From: Shinella pollutisoli
GTDB taxonomy: Bacteria > Pseudomonadota > Alphaproteobacteria > Rhizobiales > Rhizobiaceae
Direction: 5' to 3'
Assembly: GCF_024609765.1 (NCBI RefSeq)
Contig: NZ_JANFDG010000022.1
Coordinates: 34,148 to 98,147 of the forward strand
Length of the DNA: 64,000 bases
The position numbers and the translations under genes were made by a program. Shown piece by piece: positions 9,929-18,496 of the stretch. The notes under the pieces are model-generated. The model had not been told where the DNA came from and ran no database searches. It saw only the letters and a program-made list of their open reading frames with translations. How positions within the stretch are numbered: the stretch's first letter is position 1; every line of letters starts with the position of its first letter.

Positions 9929-9952
9929 AATGGCGGCCCGCGGGCCGCCATT
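9929..9952 (-). terminator. Intrinsic terminator after the aminotransferase gene
   Basis: A perfect 24-bp palindrome: AATGGCGGCCCG followed directly by CGGGCCGCCATT. On the minus strand the hairpin is followed by TTTCATTT. It lies 21 bp past the end of the minus-strand aminotransferase gene and upstream of the aldose-epimerase-like gene, so it should separate the two units. Confidence 0.75.
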
Positions 9953-9973
9953 GCCGATGCGGGCGCAGGCGCC

Positions 9974-11299
9974 TCAGATGTTGCTCTTCAGCACCTCGCG
10001 CAGCGTGCCGAACATCTCGTCGATATGGTGCTTCTCGACGATCAGCGGCGGCGACAGCGCGATGATGTCGCCGGTGGTGCGGATGAGCAGGCCCTTCTCG
10101 TAGGCCTTGAGGAAGGCGGAGAAGGCGCGCTTGGTCGGCTCGCCGGGGATGGAGGCGAGCTCGACGGCGCCGATCAGGCCGACGTTGCGGATGTCGATGA
10201 CGTTCGGGCAGTCCTTCAGCGAATGCAGGCCGTCCTCCCAGTAGGAGGCGAGCTCGGCGGCGCGGGTGAGCAGGCCTTCCTCGCGATAGGTGTCGAGCGT
10301 GCCCAGCGCGGCGGCCGAGGCGATCGGGTTGCCGGAATAGGTATAGCCGTGGAAGAACTCGATCAGGTGCTCCGGCCCGTTCATGAAGGCGTCGTGGATC
10401 TCGGAGGTGACGAAGACGGCGCCCATCGGGATCACGCCGTTGGTCAGCCCCTTGGCGGTGGTGATGATGTCCGGCTTGACGTCGAAATACTGCGCGGCAA
10501 ACGGCGTGCCGAGGCGGCCGAAGCCGGTGATGACCTCGTCGAAGATGAGCAGAATGCCGTGCTGCGTGCAGATCTCGCGCAGCTTCTGCAAGTAGCCCTT
10601 CGGCGGGATGAGCACGCCGGTCGAGCCCGCCACCGGCTCGACGATGACGGCGGCGATGGTGGAGGCGTCGTGCAGCGTGACGATGCGCTGCAGCTCGCTG
10701 GCGATGTCGCCGCCATGCTCCGGCTCGCCGCGGGTGAAGGCGTTCCTGTCGGGGAAATGGGTGTGCGGCATGTGGTCGACGCCCGTCAGCAGCGTGCCGA
10801 ACATTTTTCTGTTGGCGACGATGCCGCCGACGGAGATGCCGCCGAAATTGACGCCGTGATAGCCGCGCTCGCGGCCGATCAGGCGGAAGCGGGAACCGTC
10901 GCCCTTGGCACGGTGATAGGCGAGGGCCACCTTCAGCGCGGTCTCGACCGATTCGGAGCCGGAATTGGTGTAGAGGACGTGGTTCATGCCCTCCGGCGCG
11001 ATGTCGACGAGGCGGTTGGCGAGCTCGAAGGCCTTGGGATGGCCGAGCTGGAAGGCCGGCGCGTAGTCGAGCTCGCCCGCCTGCTCGCGGATCGCCTCGG
11101 TGATCTTCGGCCGGCAGTGGCCGGCGTTCACGCACCAGAGGCCCGCCGTGCCGTCGAGCACCTGGCGGCCGTCATGGGTGGTGTAGTGCATGTCCTTGGC
11201 GCCGACGAAGAGGCGCGGCTCCTTCTTGAACTGCCGGTTGGCCGTGAACGGCATCCAGAATGCGCGCAGGTCGTTGGGGGTGTTGAGGCGGTTGGACAT
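9974..11299 (-). CDS. Class III aminotransferase (omega-amino acid:pyruvate type)
   Basis: About 441 residues, a PLP-dependent fold-type I aminotransferase. The PLP lysine is in TTAKGLTNG, preceded by the cofactor-binding Asp in IFDEVITGFGR; the N-terminal DLRAFWMPFTANRQFK and GTAGLWCVNAGHCRP are typical of beta-alanine:pyruvate and related omega-transaminases. The exact amine donor cannot be assigned. The start at 11299 (MSNRL) is preferred because GGAG lies seven bases upstream; an ATG at 11311 is the alternative. It is a stand-alone gene, terminated by the palindrome at 9929-9952. Confidence 0.85.
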   Translation of the reverse strand: MSNRLNTPNDLRAFWMPFTANRQFKKEPRLFVGAKDMHYTTHDGRQVLDGTAGLWCVNAGHCRPKITEAIREQAGELDYAPAFQLGHPKAFELANRLVDIAPEGMNHVLYTNSGSESVETALKVALAYHRAKGDGSRFRLIGRERGYHGVNFGGISVGGIVANRKMFGTLLTGVDHMPHTHFPDRNAFTRGEPEHGGDIASELQRIVTLHDASTIAAVIVEPVAGSTGVLIPPKGYLQKLREICTQHGILLIFDEVITGFGRLGTPFAAQYFDVKPDIITTAKGLTNGVIPMGAVFVTSEIHDAFMNGPEHLIEFFHGYTYSGNPIASAAALGTLDTYREEGLLTRAAELASYWEDGLHSLKDCPNVIDIRNVGLIGAVELASIPGEPTKRAFSAFLKAYEKGLLIRTTGDIIALSPPLIVEKHHIDEMFGTLREVLKSNI

Positions 11300-11427
11300 G
11301 CTCTTCTCCATGGCCTTTTGGATGCGGGGGCCGGTCCCGGTTGGAAAAGCGGATCGGGCGTCGATTTTTTACCCGGCGGTCAAAGTATCAAGGTGCCGCA
11401 GGCCGTCAAGCGCAAGCGGAACGCGAA

Positions 11428-11452
11428 ACGCCCCGGGCGGGGCCCGGGGCGT
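11428..11452 (-). terminator. GC-rich hairpin after nolR
   Basis: ACGCCCCGGG and CCCGGGGCGT form a perfect 10-bp stem with a 5-nt loop, 24 bp beyond the nolR stop. On the minus strand only three T residues follow directly, so termination is likely but the U tract is weak. Confidence 0.55.
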
Positions 11453-11475
11453 CGAAAACGGCCGGCTTGCGGCGT

Positions 11476-11817
11476 TCAGGCGATGCGGAGCTTCTTCTGC
11501 GCGGCGCCGGCGGATGCGCCCTTGCCGTAGATGCGGTCGAGCGCGTCGAGGATGGTCAGCACGGCTTCCGACTTGCTGGAATAGTAGATGGTCTGGGCGT
11601 CGCGCCGGGTGGTGACGAGGTTCTGCGCCCGCAACTTGGACAGGTGCTGCGACAGCGCCGACTGGCTGAGGCCGACCTGGCTCGCGAGCGCCCCCACGGC
11701 GATTTCACCCCCGACGAGAACCCGCAAGATCAGCAGCCGGCGGGGGTTGGCCATGGCCGAGAGGAAATCGGATGCAACTTCCGCCTGCGCGTGCTCCGCC
11801 TCTGAGATCTTCTCCAT
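11476..11817 (-). CDS. nolR: ArsR-family regulator, NolR orthologue
   Basis: A 113-residue winged-helix repressor. The core FLSAMANPRRLLILRVL and the recognition region GLSQSALSQHLSKLRAQNL (residues ~49-67), followed by TTRRDAQTIYYSS, match Sinorhizobium NolR closely from memory. NolR represses nod genes and affects core-genome expression, conjugation and growth-phase responses in rhizobia. It has no metal-sensing cysteine pair. The start at 11817 is chosen because AAGGAG lies six bases upstream; an in-frame ATG at 11847 lacks such a site. Confidence 0.85.
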   Translation of the reverse strand: MEKISEAEHAQAEVASDFLSAMANPRRLLILRVLVGGEIAVGALASQVGLSQSALSQHLSKLRAQNLVTTRRDAQTIYYSSKSEAVLTILDALDRIYGKGASAGAAQKKLRIA

Positions 11818-11982
11818 ACGCAACTCCTTCTGGCATTTCCGCTTCAAATCGCAACTATTTCAATTGATCCGCTTGTAAGCATATAAACAAACCCGTCGCC
11901 ATCAAGGGCAAGAAATGGGGGTATGATGCACGCATAGCGATTGGTCGCGACCTATGCACGGAGAAGCGGATGGCTGCCCGGA

Positions 11983-12747
11983 TCAGTTCTGCCCGCGCGC
12001 CTTGCGCAGCAAACGCGCGAGCTCTTCCCGAAGTTCCGAGGCTTCCCGCAGTTCGCGTTCGAATTCCAGGCGCTTCAGCCGGTCGCCGCTGGCGAGGTCG
12101 ATGCCGGCGGCGTCGAGGCCGACGATGGTCCAGTCGCCGTCCCTGGCGCCGCAATAGTGCCGGGCGTAGATGCCCGCCGCCTCGGCGTGGTCGCTGTTCA
12201 TGTGGTCGACGGCGCCCGTCTCCATTTCGGCGAGGGCGGCGCGGGCGGGCGAGCGGATCGTCAGGTCGTCGGCGGTGAGCAGGAAGGCCTTGCCGAAGCC
12301 GCCGTTGAGAAAGGCGCGCTCCGGCACGAGGCGGAAGAAGGCGAAGTCGGGAAAGTCGACATAGAGCTTCGCCTTCGGATGGCGGCGGACGAAGCGCTCG
12401 CGCAGCGCGGCATGGGCGGGCGCGTCGCGCGCCACCGCCTCGGCGCGGGCGATGACGGTGAGACGCGGATGGGCGAGGGGGTCGCCCTTGCCCGGCTCGC
12501 CGGCGAGCAGCGAGGCGCGCGGATCGGCCCTCAGCGCCGTGGTATGGGCGGAGAGCGCGGAGACGAGGATCACCGACACGCCGTCCGTGTCGGTGCCGGT
12601 CAGCGTGCGGCTGGCGAAGGGGAAGCCGGTCTCCGGCTCGATCACGGCAAGGGCGCAGCTGCGGGCCGAGCGCAGAAGGGTGCGGGCGAGCCGGCGGGCG
12701 TCGTCGTCGGTCTCGCGCAGGACGCTCGGCTTGTCCTCTTGTGCCAT
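11983..12747 (-). CDS. HugZ-like pyridoxamine-5'-phosphate-oxidase-fold protein
   Basis: A 254-residue protein with an N-terminal split-barrel PNPOx-like domain (residues ~15-150, including LAGEPGKGDPLAHPRLTV) and a C-terminal DUF2470-type domain (MNSDHAEAAGIYARHYCG). This two-domain order is that of the HugZ/HutZ family, whose members bind or degrade heme in some pathogens. There are no heme-uptake genes beside it, so heme use is only possible. AAAGGAGCCC precedes the ATG at 12747. It is transcribed towards nolR but separated by about 165 bp. Confidence 0.75.
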   Translation of the reverse strand: MAQEDKPSVLRETDDDARRLARTLLRSARSCALAVIEPETGFPFASRTLTGTDTDGVSVILVSALSAHTTALRADPRASLLAGEPGKGDPLAHPRLTVIARAEAVARDAPAHAALRERFVRRHPKAKLYVDFPDFAFFRLVPERAFLNGGFGKAFLLTADDLTIRSPARAALAEMETGAVDHMNSDHAEAAGIYARHYCGARDGDWTIVGLDAAGIDLASGDRLKRLEFERELREASELREELARLLRKARGQN

Positions 12748-12777
12748 GGTTGGGCTCCTTTCGTCGTTCGTGTCAGG

Positions 12778-12913
12778 CCCCTCATCCGGCCTGTCGGCCA
12801 CCTTCTCCCCGCAAGCGGGGAGAAGGGGTTTGCCGCATGGTTTTCCCCGACCAGCGCCGTTTTGCAGGGCAAGTCCCCTCTCCCCGCGTGGGGGAGAGGG
12901 TTAGGGTGAGGGG
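12778..12913. repeat. REP/BIME unit, 136 bp
   Basis: Bounded by CCCCTCATCC and TGAGGGG. The left hairpin is CCTTCTCCCCGC-aa-GCGGGGAGAAGG (12801-12826); the right hairpin is of the shorter subtype CCTCTCCCC...GGGGAGAGG followed by GTTAGGGTGAGGGG. It lies just upstream of the hugZ-like gene start and downstream of choV. Confidence 0.85.
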
Positions 12914-12968
12914 CAAAGCCGCATATGCAGTTCGTCTGCTCCGCGGGAGTGGAGAAGGGACAGGTACG

Positions 12969-14009
12969 CTACCCCCGCCGCCGGTGCCGTGTCAGGCCGC
13001 TGACGATGTCCTGCGCCTCGATCGTGCCGACGACGGCGCCGTTGTCGACGACGCCGATGCTGCCGGGCTGGCGGGCCATGGCGTCGAGCACGTCGACGAG
13101 CGGCGTGTCGCGCCTGGCCGTCGCCGTCACGCCCGCGCCGTTGGAGGCGCCCGCGCGCATCACGTCGCCCGCCGTCAGCATGGTGATCGGGTTCATGTTC
13201 TGCACGAAGTCGGCGACATACTGGTTGGCGGGGTTTTTCACGATCTCTTGCGGCGTGCCGCACTGGATGATCCGGCCGCTCTCCATGATGGCGATGCGGT
13301 TGCCGATGCGGAAGGCCTCGTCGAGGTCGTGGCTGACGAAGATGATCGTCTTCTTCAGCCGGCGCTGGAATTCGAGGAGCTCGTCCTGCAGGCGGGTGCG
13401 GATCAGCGGGTCGAGGGCGGAGAAGGGCTCGTCCATCAGCAGGATCGGCGCGCCGGTGGCGAAGGCCCGGGCAAGGCCGACGCGCTGCTGCATGCCGCCG
13501 GAGAGCTCGTTGACCTTGCGGTCGGCCCATTGCGACAGGTTGACGAGCTCGAGCTGCTCGGCGACGCACGCCTTGCGCTCGGCTTCCGCCATGCCGGCGA
13601 GCTCCAGCCCGAAGCCGACATTGTCGGCGACCGTGCGCCAGGGGAGCAGCGCGAACTGCTGGAACACCATCGAGACGGTGTGCATGCGGAACTCGCGCAG
13701 CGCCTTGGGGGCGGCCCTGTAGGGATTGAGCGTGCCGGAGCCGGTCCTCACGTCCACCTCGCCGCGCACCACCGGGGCGAGCCCGTTGACGGCGCGCAGC
13801 AGCGTCGACTTGCCGGAGCCGGAGAGCCCCATCAGCACGAGGATCTCGCCCTCGGTGATGGTCAGCGTCGCGTCGGCGACGCCCAGCACGAGGCCGGTCG
13901 CCGCGCCGATCTCGTCGCGGGTCTTGCCGGCGTCGACCAGCGCGAGCGCCTTTTGCGGGTCGTTGCCGAAGACGATGTCGACGTTCTTGAAGACGACGGC
14001 GTCCGTCAT
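12969..14009 (-). CDS. choV: Choline ABC transporter ATP-binding protein
   Basis: A 346-residue ABC ATPase that powers choline uptake. It has the N-terminal extension usual for ProV/OpuA-like quaternary amine ATPases, Walker A GLSGSGKST (near residue 62), Q-loop, signature LSGGMQQR, Walker B LLMDEPFSALD and the switch His in FVSHDLDEA. The C-terminal ~70 residues form a CBS-like region. The ATG overlaps the choW stop (ATGA). Gene order choX-choW-choV is that of rhizobial choline uptake operons; imported choline feeds glycine-betaine and phosphatidylcholine synthesis. Confidence 0.92.
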   Translation of the reverse strand: MTDAVVFKNVDIVFGNDPQKALALVDAGKTRDEIGAATGLVLGVADATLTITEGEILVLMGLSGSGKSTLLRAVNGLAPVVRGEVDVRTGSGTLNPYRAAPKALREFRMHTVSMVFQQFALLPWRTVADNVGFGLELAGMAEAERKACVAEQLELVNLSQWADRKVNELSGGMQQRVGLARAFATGAPILLMDEPFSALDPLIRTRLQDELLEFQRRLKKTIIFVSHDLDEAFRIGNRIAIMESGRIIQCGTPQEIVKNPANQYVADFVQNMNPITMLTAGDVMRAGASNGAGVTATARRDTPLVDVLDAMARQPGSIGVVDNGAVVGTIEAQDIVSGLTRHRRRG

Positions 14010-14881
14010 TGGGCGTCTCCCTCGTCGGCGGAGCGGAACAGGCGGTCGAGGATGATCGCCAGGATGACGATACAGAGCCCGGCCTCGAAGCCCATGGAGA
14101 TGTTGACCGTGTTGAGCGCGCGCACGACGGGCACGCCGAGGCCCTTGGCGCCGACGAGGGCGGCGATGACCACCATGGAGAGCGACAGCATGATCGTCTG
14201 GGTGAGGCCCGCCATGATCTGCGGCATGGCGAAGGGCAGCTCGACCTTGCGCAGCACCTGGCCCGGCGTCGCGCCGAAGGCCTGGGCGGCCTCGACCAGC
14301 GCGGGCGGCGTCGAGATGATGCCGAGCCGGGTGAGGCGGATCGGTGCGGGAATGGCGAAGATCACGGTGGCGATCAGGCCCGGCACCATGCCGAGGCCGA
14401 AGAGGATGAGCGCCGGGATCAGGTAGACGAAGGTCGGGATCGTCTGCATCAGGTCGAGCACGGGGCGCAGGATCGCGTAGAACCACGGGCGGCGCGCGGC
14501 GGCGATGCCGAGCGGCACGCCGACGACCATGCTGACGCCGGTCGCGGCGAGAACCAGCGCCAGCGTCTCCGTCGTCTCCTTCCAGTAGCCCTGGTTGACG
14601 ATCAGCAGCAGCCCGAAGAAGGTGAAGGCGGCGACCGTGAGCGAGCGGCGGAAGTACCAGCTCACGCCGGTGACGAGCAGGATGAGGACGAGCGCATAGG
14701 CGAACTTGCCGCCGGCGCTGGTGATCCACGGGGCCTGCAGCAGGAAGAGGACGACGTCGATGCCGGCCTGCAGGAAGACCTTGAGGAAATCGAACACGCC
14801 CTTGCCGTGGGTCGTCAGCCAGCTGACGGCGTCCTTGGCGAACGGGCCGATCGGAATCTTTGAGACGGTGAGCCAATCCAC
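14006..14881 (-). CDS. choW: Choline ABC transporter permease
   Basis: A 291-residue integral membrane protein with about six or seven helices and the binding-protein-dependent transport signature region around AAQAFGATPGQVLRKVELP, the EAA loop contacting ChoV. It is homologous to ProW/OpuAB permeases. It lies 70 bp after choX and overlaps choV by 4 bp, indicating a single operon. The ATG at 14881 is followed by DWLTVSKIPIG, a typical soluble N-terminal tail. Confidence 0.9.
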   Translation of the reverse strand: MDWLTVSKIPIGPFAKDAVSWLTTHGKGVFDFLKVFLQAGIDVVLFLLQAPWITSAGGKFAYALVLILLVTGVSWYFRRSLTVAAFTFFGLLLIVNQGYWKETTETLALVLAATGVSMVVGVPLGIAAARRPWFYAILRPVLDLMQTIPTFVYLIPALILFGLGMVPGLIATVIFAIPAPIRLTRLGIISTPPALVEAAQAFGATPGQVLRKVELPFAMPQIMAGLTQTIMLSLSMVVIAALVGAKGLGVPVVRALNTVNISMGFEAGLCIVILAIILDRLFRSADEGDAQ

Positions 14882-14951
14882 GGCAGGAGCCCCAGCTTGA
14901 GGTTGACGAGGCGCGGGCGGAAGGCGAGGGCCTGCCGCCCGTGCCGGTCGA

Positions 14952-15911
14952 TCAGAGGCCGAGCGCCGTCTTCACGGCGGGCAGGGCGTCGCCGCTGCCG
15001 TCCTTGGTCTTCACGCCTTCGAGCCAGGGCTCGACGGCCGACGGATTGGCCTTCAGCCATTCGGCCGCGGCCGTCTCCGGGTCCTGCCCGTCGTTCAGGA
15101 TCTTGCCCATGATCTCGTTTTCCATGGCGAGCGTGAACTTCAGGTTCTTGAGGAACTGGCCGACGTTCGGGCATTCCGCCACATAGCCCTGGCGGACGTT
15201 GGTGTGCACGGTCGCGCCGCCGAAGTTCGGGCCGAACACGTCGTCGCCGCCGGAGAGATAGGTGAGCTTGAAATTGGCGTTCATCGGATGCGGCTCCCAG
15301 CCGAGGAAGACGATCGGCTTGCCTTCCTGCTCGGCGCGGGCGACCTCGGCCAGCATGCCCTGCTCGGAGGATTCGACCACCTCGAAGCCGCCGAGCTCGA
15401 ACGTGTTGCCGGACACCATGTCGATGATCAGGCGGTTGCCGTCGTTGCCCGGCTCGATGCCGTAGATCTTGCCGTCGAGGTCGTCCTTGTGCGCGGCGAT
15501 GTCCTTGAAGTCCTTGATGCCGAGCTCGGCGCCCTTGGCATTGGTGGCGAGCGTGTATTTCGCGCCCTCGAGGTTCTCGCGCACCGTCTCGACCGAGCCG
15601 TCCTCGCGGAAGGGTGCGATGTCGGCCTCCATCGTCGGCATCCAGTTGCCGAGGAAGACGTCGATGTCCTTGTTCTTGAGCGAGGTATAGGTGACGGGCA
15701 CGGAGAGCACGGTCACCTCCGTCTCGTAGCCGAGGCTCTTCAGGATCGTGGTGGCGGTCGCCGTCGTGGCGGTGATGTCCGTCCAGCCGACGTCCGAGAA
15801 GCGGACCTTGCCGCAGCTCTCCGCTTCCTGGGCCGAGGCACCGGCCACGCCCAGCGCGACGACGGAGATGGCTGCGACAGCCATGCGTTTGATTGACGAT
15901 GCGGTCTTCAT
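14952..15911 (-). CDS. choX: Choline-binding periplasmic protein
   Basis: A 319-residue substrate-binding protein with a signal peptide (residues 1-27, cleaved after ASA). From memory of S. meliloti ChoX, choline is held by an aromatic cage of W43, W90, Y119 and W205 plus D45 and N156; every one is at exactly the same number here (VGWTD, GNWMP, AKYTL, LGWEP, GND). That makes choline the likely ligand. AGGGGAGC lies before the ATG. It is the first gene of the choXWV operon; the 5' region contains inverted repeats but no regulator site I can name. Confidence 0.95.
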   Translation of the reverse strand: MKTASSIKRMAVAAISVVALGVAGASAQEAESCGKVRFSDVGWTDITATTATATTILKSLGYETEVTVLSVPVTYTSLKNKDIDVFLGNWMPTMEADIAPFREDGSVETVRENLEGAKYTLATNAKGAELGIKDFKDIAAHKDDLDGKIYGIEPGNDGNRLIIDMVSGNTFELGGFEVVESSEQGMLAEVARAEQEGKPIVFLGWEPHPMNANFKLTYLSGGDDVFGPNFGGATVHTNVRQGYVAECPNVGQFLKNLKFTLAMENEIMGKILNDGQDPETAAAEWLKANPSAVEPWLEGVKTKDGSGDALPAVKTALGL

Positions 15912-16125
15912 TTTTGCTCCCCTTTTGGCATGATGTTTTAGCCAATCACCAAAACGGAAGGCTTTCAAGCCGTTTGGCATGGGCGGAGGCCCTTGAAAGT
16001 GCGATTTAATTTCTGCGGTTTCGCAAATCCGCCCGTCGATGTCGCAACGGATGGGCCGCGATGTTTTCTGTGGTTTTCCGCCGGCATCCACTGGAAAATC
16101 GGGCGGGGCCGGGCGAAGAGCAAGC

Positions 16126-16713
16126 ATGGCCAAACTCTATTTCAGCTATGCGACGATGAATGCGGGCAAGTCCACGCTCCTGCTTCAGGCGTCCTACAAC
16201 TACCAGGAACGCGGCATGCGCACGGCGATCCTGATCGCCGCCTTCGACGACCGCGCCGGTGCCGGCCGCATCTCCTCGCGCATCGGGCTCTCCTCCGACG
16301 CCATCGCCTTCGACCGGAAGGACGACCTCTACGCCCTCATCGAGGCGCTGAACGCGGACGGGGCGGGCGAGATCGCCTGCGTCTTCGTCGACGAGGCGCA
16401 GTTCCTGGAGGAGGCGCAGGTCTGGCAGCTCGCCCGCGTCGCCGACCGGCTGCATATCCCCGTCATGGCCTACGGGTTGCGCACGGACTTCCAGGGCAAG
16501 CTCTTTCCCGGCTCGAAGGCGCTGCTCGCCATCGCCGACGAGCTGCGCGAGGTGCGCACCATCTGCCATTGCGGCCGCAAGGCGACGATGGTCGCCAGGC
16601 TCGGCGCGGACGGCAAGGTGGTCAAGCAGGGCGCGCAGGTGGAAATCGGCGGCAACGACAGATATGTTTCCTATTGCCGCCGCCATTGGGAAGACGTGAT
16701 GGACGCCGACTGA
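16126..16713 (+). CDS. tdk: Thymidine kinase
   Basis: A 195-residue type II thymidine kinase, salvaging thymidine to dTMP. The P-loop MNAGKST is near residues 11-17, the catalytic-region DEAQFL near 89, and the structural zinc site is built from CHCG and YCRRH. The TMN-GKS start and lasso region ending near DRYVSYC are standard. The ATG at 16126 follows GAAGAG; longer in-frame starts run into the intergenic region. It is divergent from choX. Confidence 0.95.
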   Translation: MAKLYFSYATMNAGKSTLLLQASYNYQERGMRTAILIAAFDDRAGAGRISSRIGLSSDAIAFDRKDDLYALIEALNADGAGEIACVFVDEAQFLEEAQVWQLARVADRLHIPVMAYGLRTDFQGKLFPGSKALLAIADELREVRTICHCGRKATMVARLGADGKVVKQGAQVEIGGNDRYVSYCRRHWEDVMDAD

Positions 16714-16738
16714 CGCGGCGGCCGGGGAGGGACGGGCG

Positions 16739-17116
16739 ATGCGACGGATCGGGACTGCCGGGCTTATCTGTCTCGGGCTGGCGGTGCCGGCGCTGGCCGA
16801 GGGCGATGCGGTGGCGGGCAAGGCCGTCTTCCGCAAGTGCGCGGCCTGTCACACCCTGGAGCGGGTCAACAAGGTGGGGCCGACGCTTGCCGGCGTCGTC
16901 GGCCGCCCGGTCGCCTCGGTCGGGGACTACGGCTATTCCGCCGCCATGACGGCGTTTGCCGACGGCGGCAAGGTCTGGAACGAGGGGCTGCTTGCCGAAT
17001 ACCTCATGTCGCCCAAGGCGATGGTGCCCGGCACGAGGATGACCTTCGTCGGCCTGAGGAGGCCGCAGGACATCGCCGACCTCATCGCCTATCTGAAGAA
17101 TCCGGGCGGCGGCTAG
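16739..17116 (+). CDS. Secreted class I c-type cytochrome (c2/c550-like)
   Basis: A 125-residue protein with a signal peptide (residues 1-20, LAVPALA) and one heme site CAACH at residues 34-38. The sixth ligand is probably the Met in GTRMTFVG near residue 100. It resembles small soluble electron carriers of the cytochrome c2/c550 class acting in the periplasm. It starts 25 bp after tdk, probably co-transcribed by position. The electron partners are not evident locally; the bc1 operon is 44 kb away in this window. Confidence 0.88.
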   Translation: MRRIGTAGLICLGLAVPALAEGDAVAGKAVFRKCAACHTLERVNKVGPTLAGVVGRPVASVGDYGYSAAMTAFADGGKVWNEGLLAEYLMSPKAMVPGTRMTFVGLRRPQDIADLIAYLKNPGGG

Positions 17117-17241
17117 GCCCTTTCCCCGCAAAAATGCACCCGCGCTCTTGCGGCATGGCCCTCCCGTCCCACATCTTGTTTCGCGCAAGCGGAATAAACC
17201 GGTGAACGGGCACGTCTGCCGTTGAGAACAGGGGACAAGCA

Positions 17242-18330
17242 ATGGCCACACTTCAGAACTTCGACGCGGAGATCGAGAAGACCCGCAGCGTCGTCAACCA
17301 GATGCGCGGCAAGCTCGAACAGTCCGGCATCGTGCTCGAACAGTTCGCCAAGGCGGACACCAGGCTCGGCGACGTCAATTTCGACATCGAGAACGCGCGC
17401 ATCCAGGACGTGATAAACCAGCAGAAGGTGATGGAGGGCAACATCGCCGACCTCATCATCGGGCTGGAGGACGCAACCAACATCTTCGGCTCCGAGTTCG
17501 AGAGCATGAAGAGCTACACGGGCTACGAGAAGTTCATCGGCATTTTCTCCAAGCAGAAGATGCAGCGCCTGCGCACCGACCGCGTGCGCAACATGTCGCT
17601 CGCCGGCAACCTGCAGGAGCTGCTCGCCAAGTCCGACACGATCGTCGGCATCCTCAAGGAGCAGAAGGCGATCCTCGACCAGCGCTACAAGACCTCGGAG
17701 GCGAGCCTCGTCAGCGTGATCGAGCGGCGCAAGACGACGATGGCCAATCTCGAGGCGACGCAGCGGCGCATCGAGGAGCTGAACCCGCTGCTGCTCGATA
17801 TCGAGAACCGCATCGCCGCCTCGACCGACCAGAAGACCCGCACGGAGCTGGAAGGGGAGCGCTCGGCGCTCGCCACCGAATACAACCAGATGCAGGCCAA
17901 GGAGCAGGAGCTGCTCGCCGAGAGCCAGACGCTGGAACGCTACACCTCGATGTTCCAGACCTTCGTCGATTCGCTCAACAACCAGATCGCCGCGCAGAAC
18001 ACGCTGATCAACAAGCTCACCATCGATACCGAGCAGCGCATCGTTCTCTACAAGGCGCTGGAGGATTCGCTGAAGACGGCGGCGCAGCAGGACGTGGCGC
18101 ACAAGATCAACACGCTGGGCAGCCAGGTCGACACCGCGGCGGAGGAGACCATGGCCGGCATCGGCTCGGCGGCGCAGCGCCATATCGGCGACCTCCTCGA
18201 AATGCACGAGAAGAACATGGTCGCCACCCAGGACATCCAGCGCCGCAAGAAGCTCGCCGACGACGCCTTCGCCCGTCGGTTCCAGGCGGTCATGGACAAG
18301 CACAATGCCGCGAATTACGTGAAGACGTGA
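17242..18330 (+). CDS. Long coiled-coil protein, possibly TelA-like
   Basis: A 362-residue, almost entirely helical cytoplasmic protein with heptad-rich coiled-coil from about residue 130 to 320 and no signal peptide or membrane helix. The overall plan, especially the QNTLINKLTIDTEQRIVLYKA segment, is reminiscent of TelA/KlaA toxic-anion-resistance proteins, but I would not assign it firmly. It opens a same-strand set continuing with an unknown protein, an AAA+ ATPase, another unknown and a DUF2333 membrane protein. AGGGGACAAGCA precedes the ATG. A REP unit follows its stop. Confidence 0.6.
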   Translation: MATLQNFDAEIEKTRSVVNQMRGKLEQSGIVLEQFAKADTRLGDVNFDIENARIQDVINQQKVMEGNIADLIIGLEDATNIFGSEFESMKSYTGYEKFIGIFSKQKMQRLRTDRVRNMSLAGNLQELLAKSDTIVGILKEQKAILDQRYKTSEASLVSVIERRKTTMANLEATQRRIEELNPLLLDIENRIAASTDQKTRTELEGERSALATEYNQMQAKEQELLAESQTLERYTSMFQTFVDSLNNQIAAQNTLINKLTIDTEQRIVLYKALEDSLKTAAQQDVAHKINTLGSQVDTAAEETMAGIGSAAQRHIGDLLEMHEKNMVATQDIQRRKKLADDAFARRFQAVMDKHNAANYVKT

Positions 18331-18350
18331 TGGCTGCAGGCCTGGATTTG

Positions 18351-18488
18351 CCCCTCACCCTAACCCTCTCCCCGCAAGCGGGGAGAGGGGACTTGCCCTG
18401 TGAAAGGGGGGAGGTTCGGGAAGCGGGCTCGGCATATTGCCTTCTCCCCGTTTACGGGGAGAAGGTGGCCGGCAGGCCGGATGAGGGG
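18351..18488. repeat. REP/BIME unit, 138 bp
   Basis: Starts CCCCTCACCC and ends GGATGAGGGG. The left hairpin is the short subtype (CCTCTCCCCGC-aa-GCGGGGAGAGG) and the right is CCTTCTCCCCG-ttta-CGGGGAGAAGG followed by TGGCCGGCAGGCCGGATGAG. It sits between the coiled-coil gene and the 382-residue gene, and its last bases lie at ribosome-binding-site distance from the next ATG. Confidence 0.88.
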
Positions 18489-18496
18489 CGAATGCA

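Noticed and set aside
9681..11135. 484-residue minus ORF in another frame over the aminotransferase
   Set aside because: Arg-rich shadow frame; the adjacent frame holds the complete PLP enzyme.
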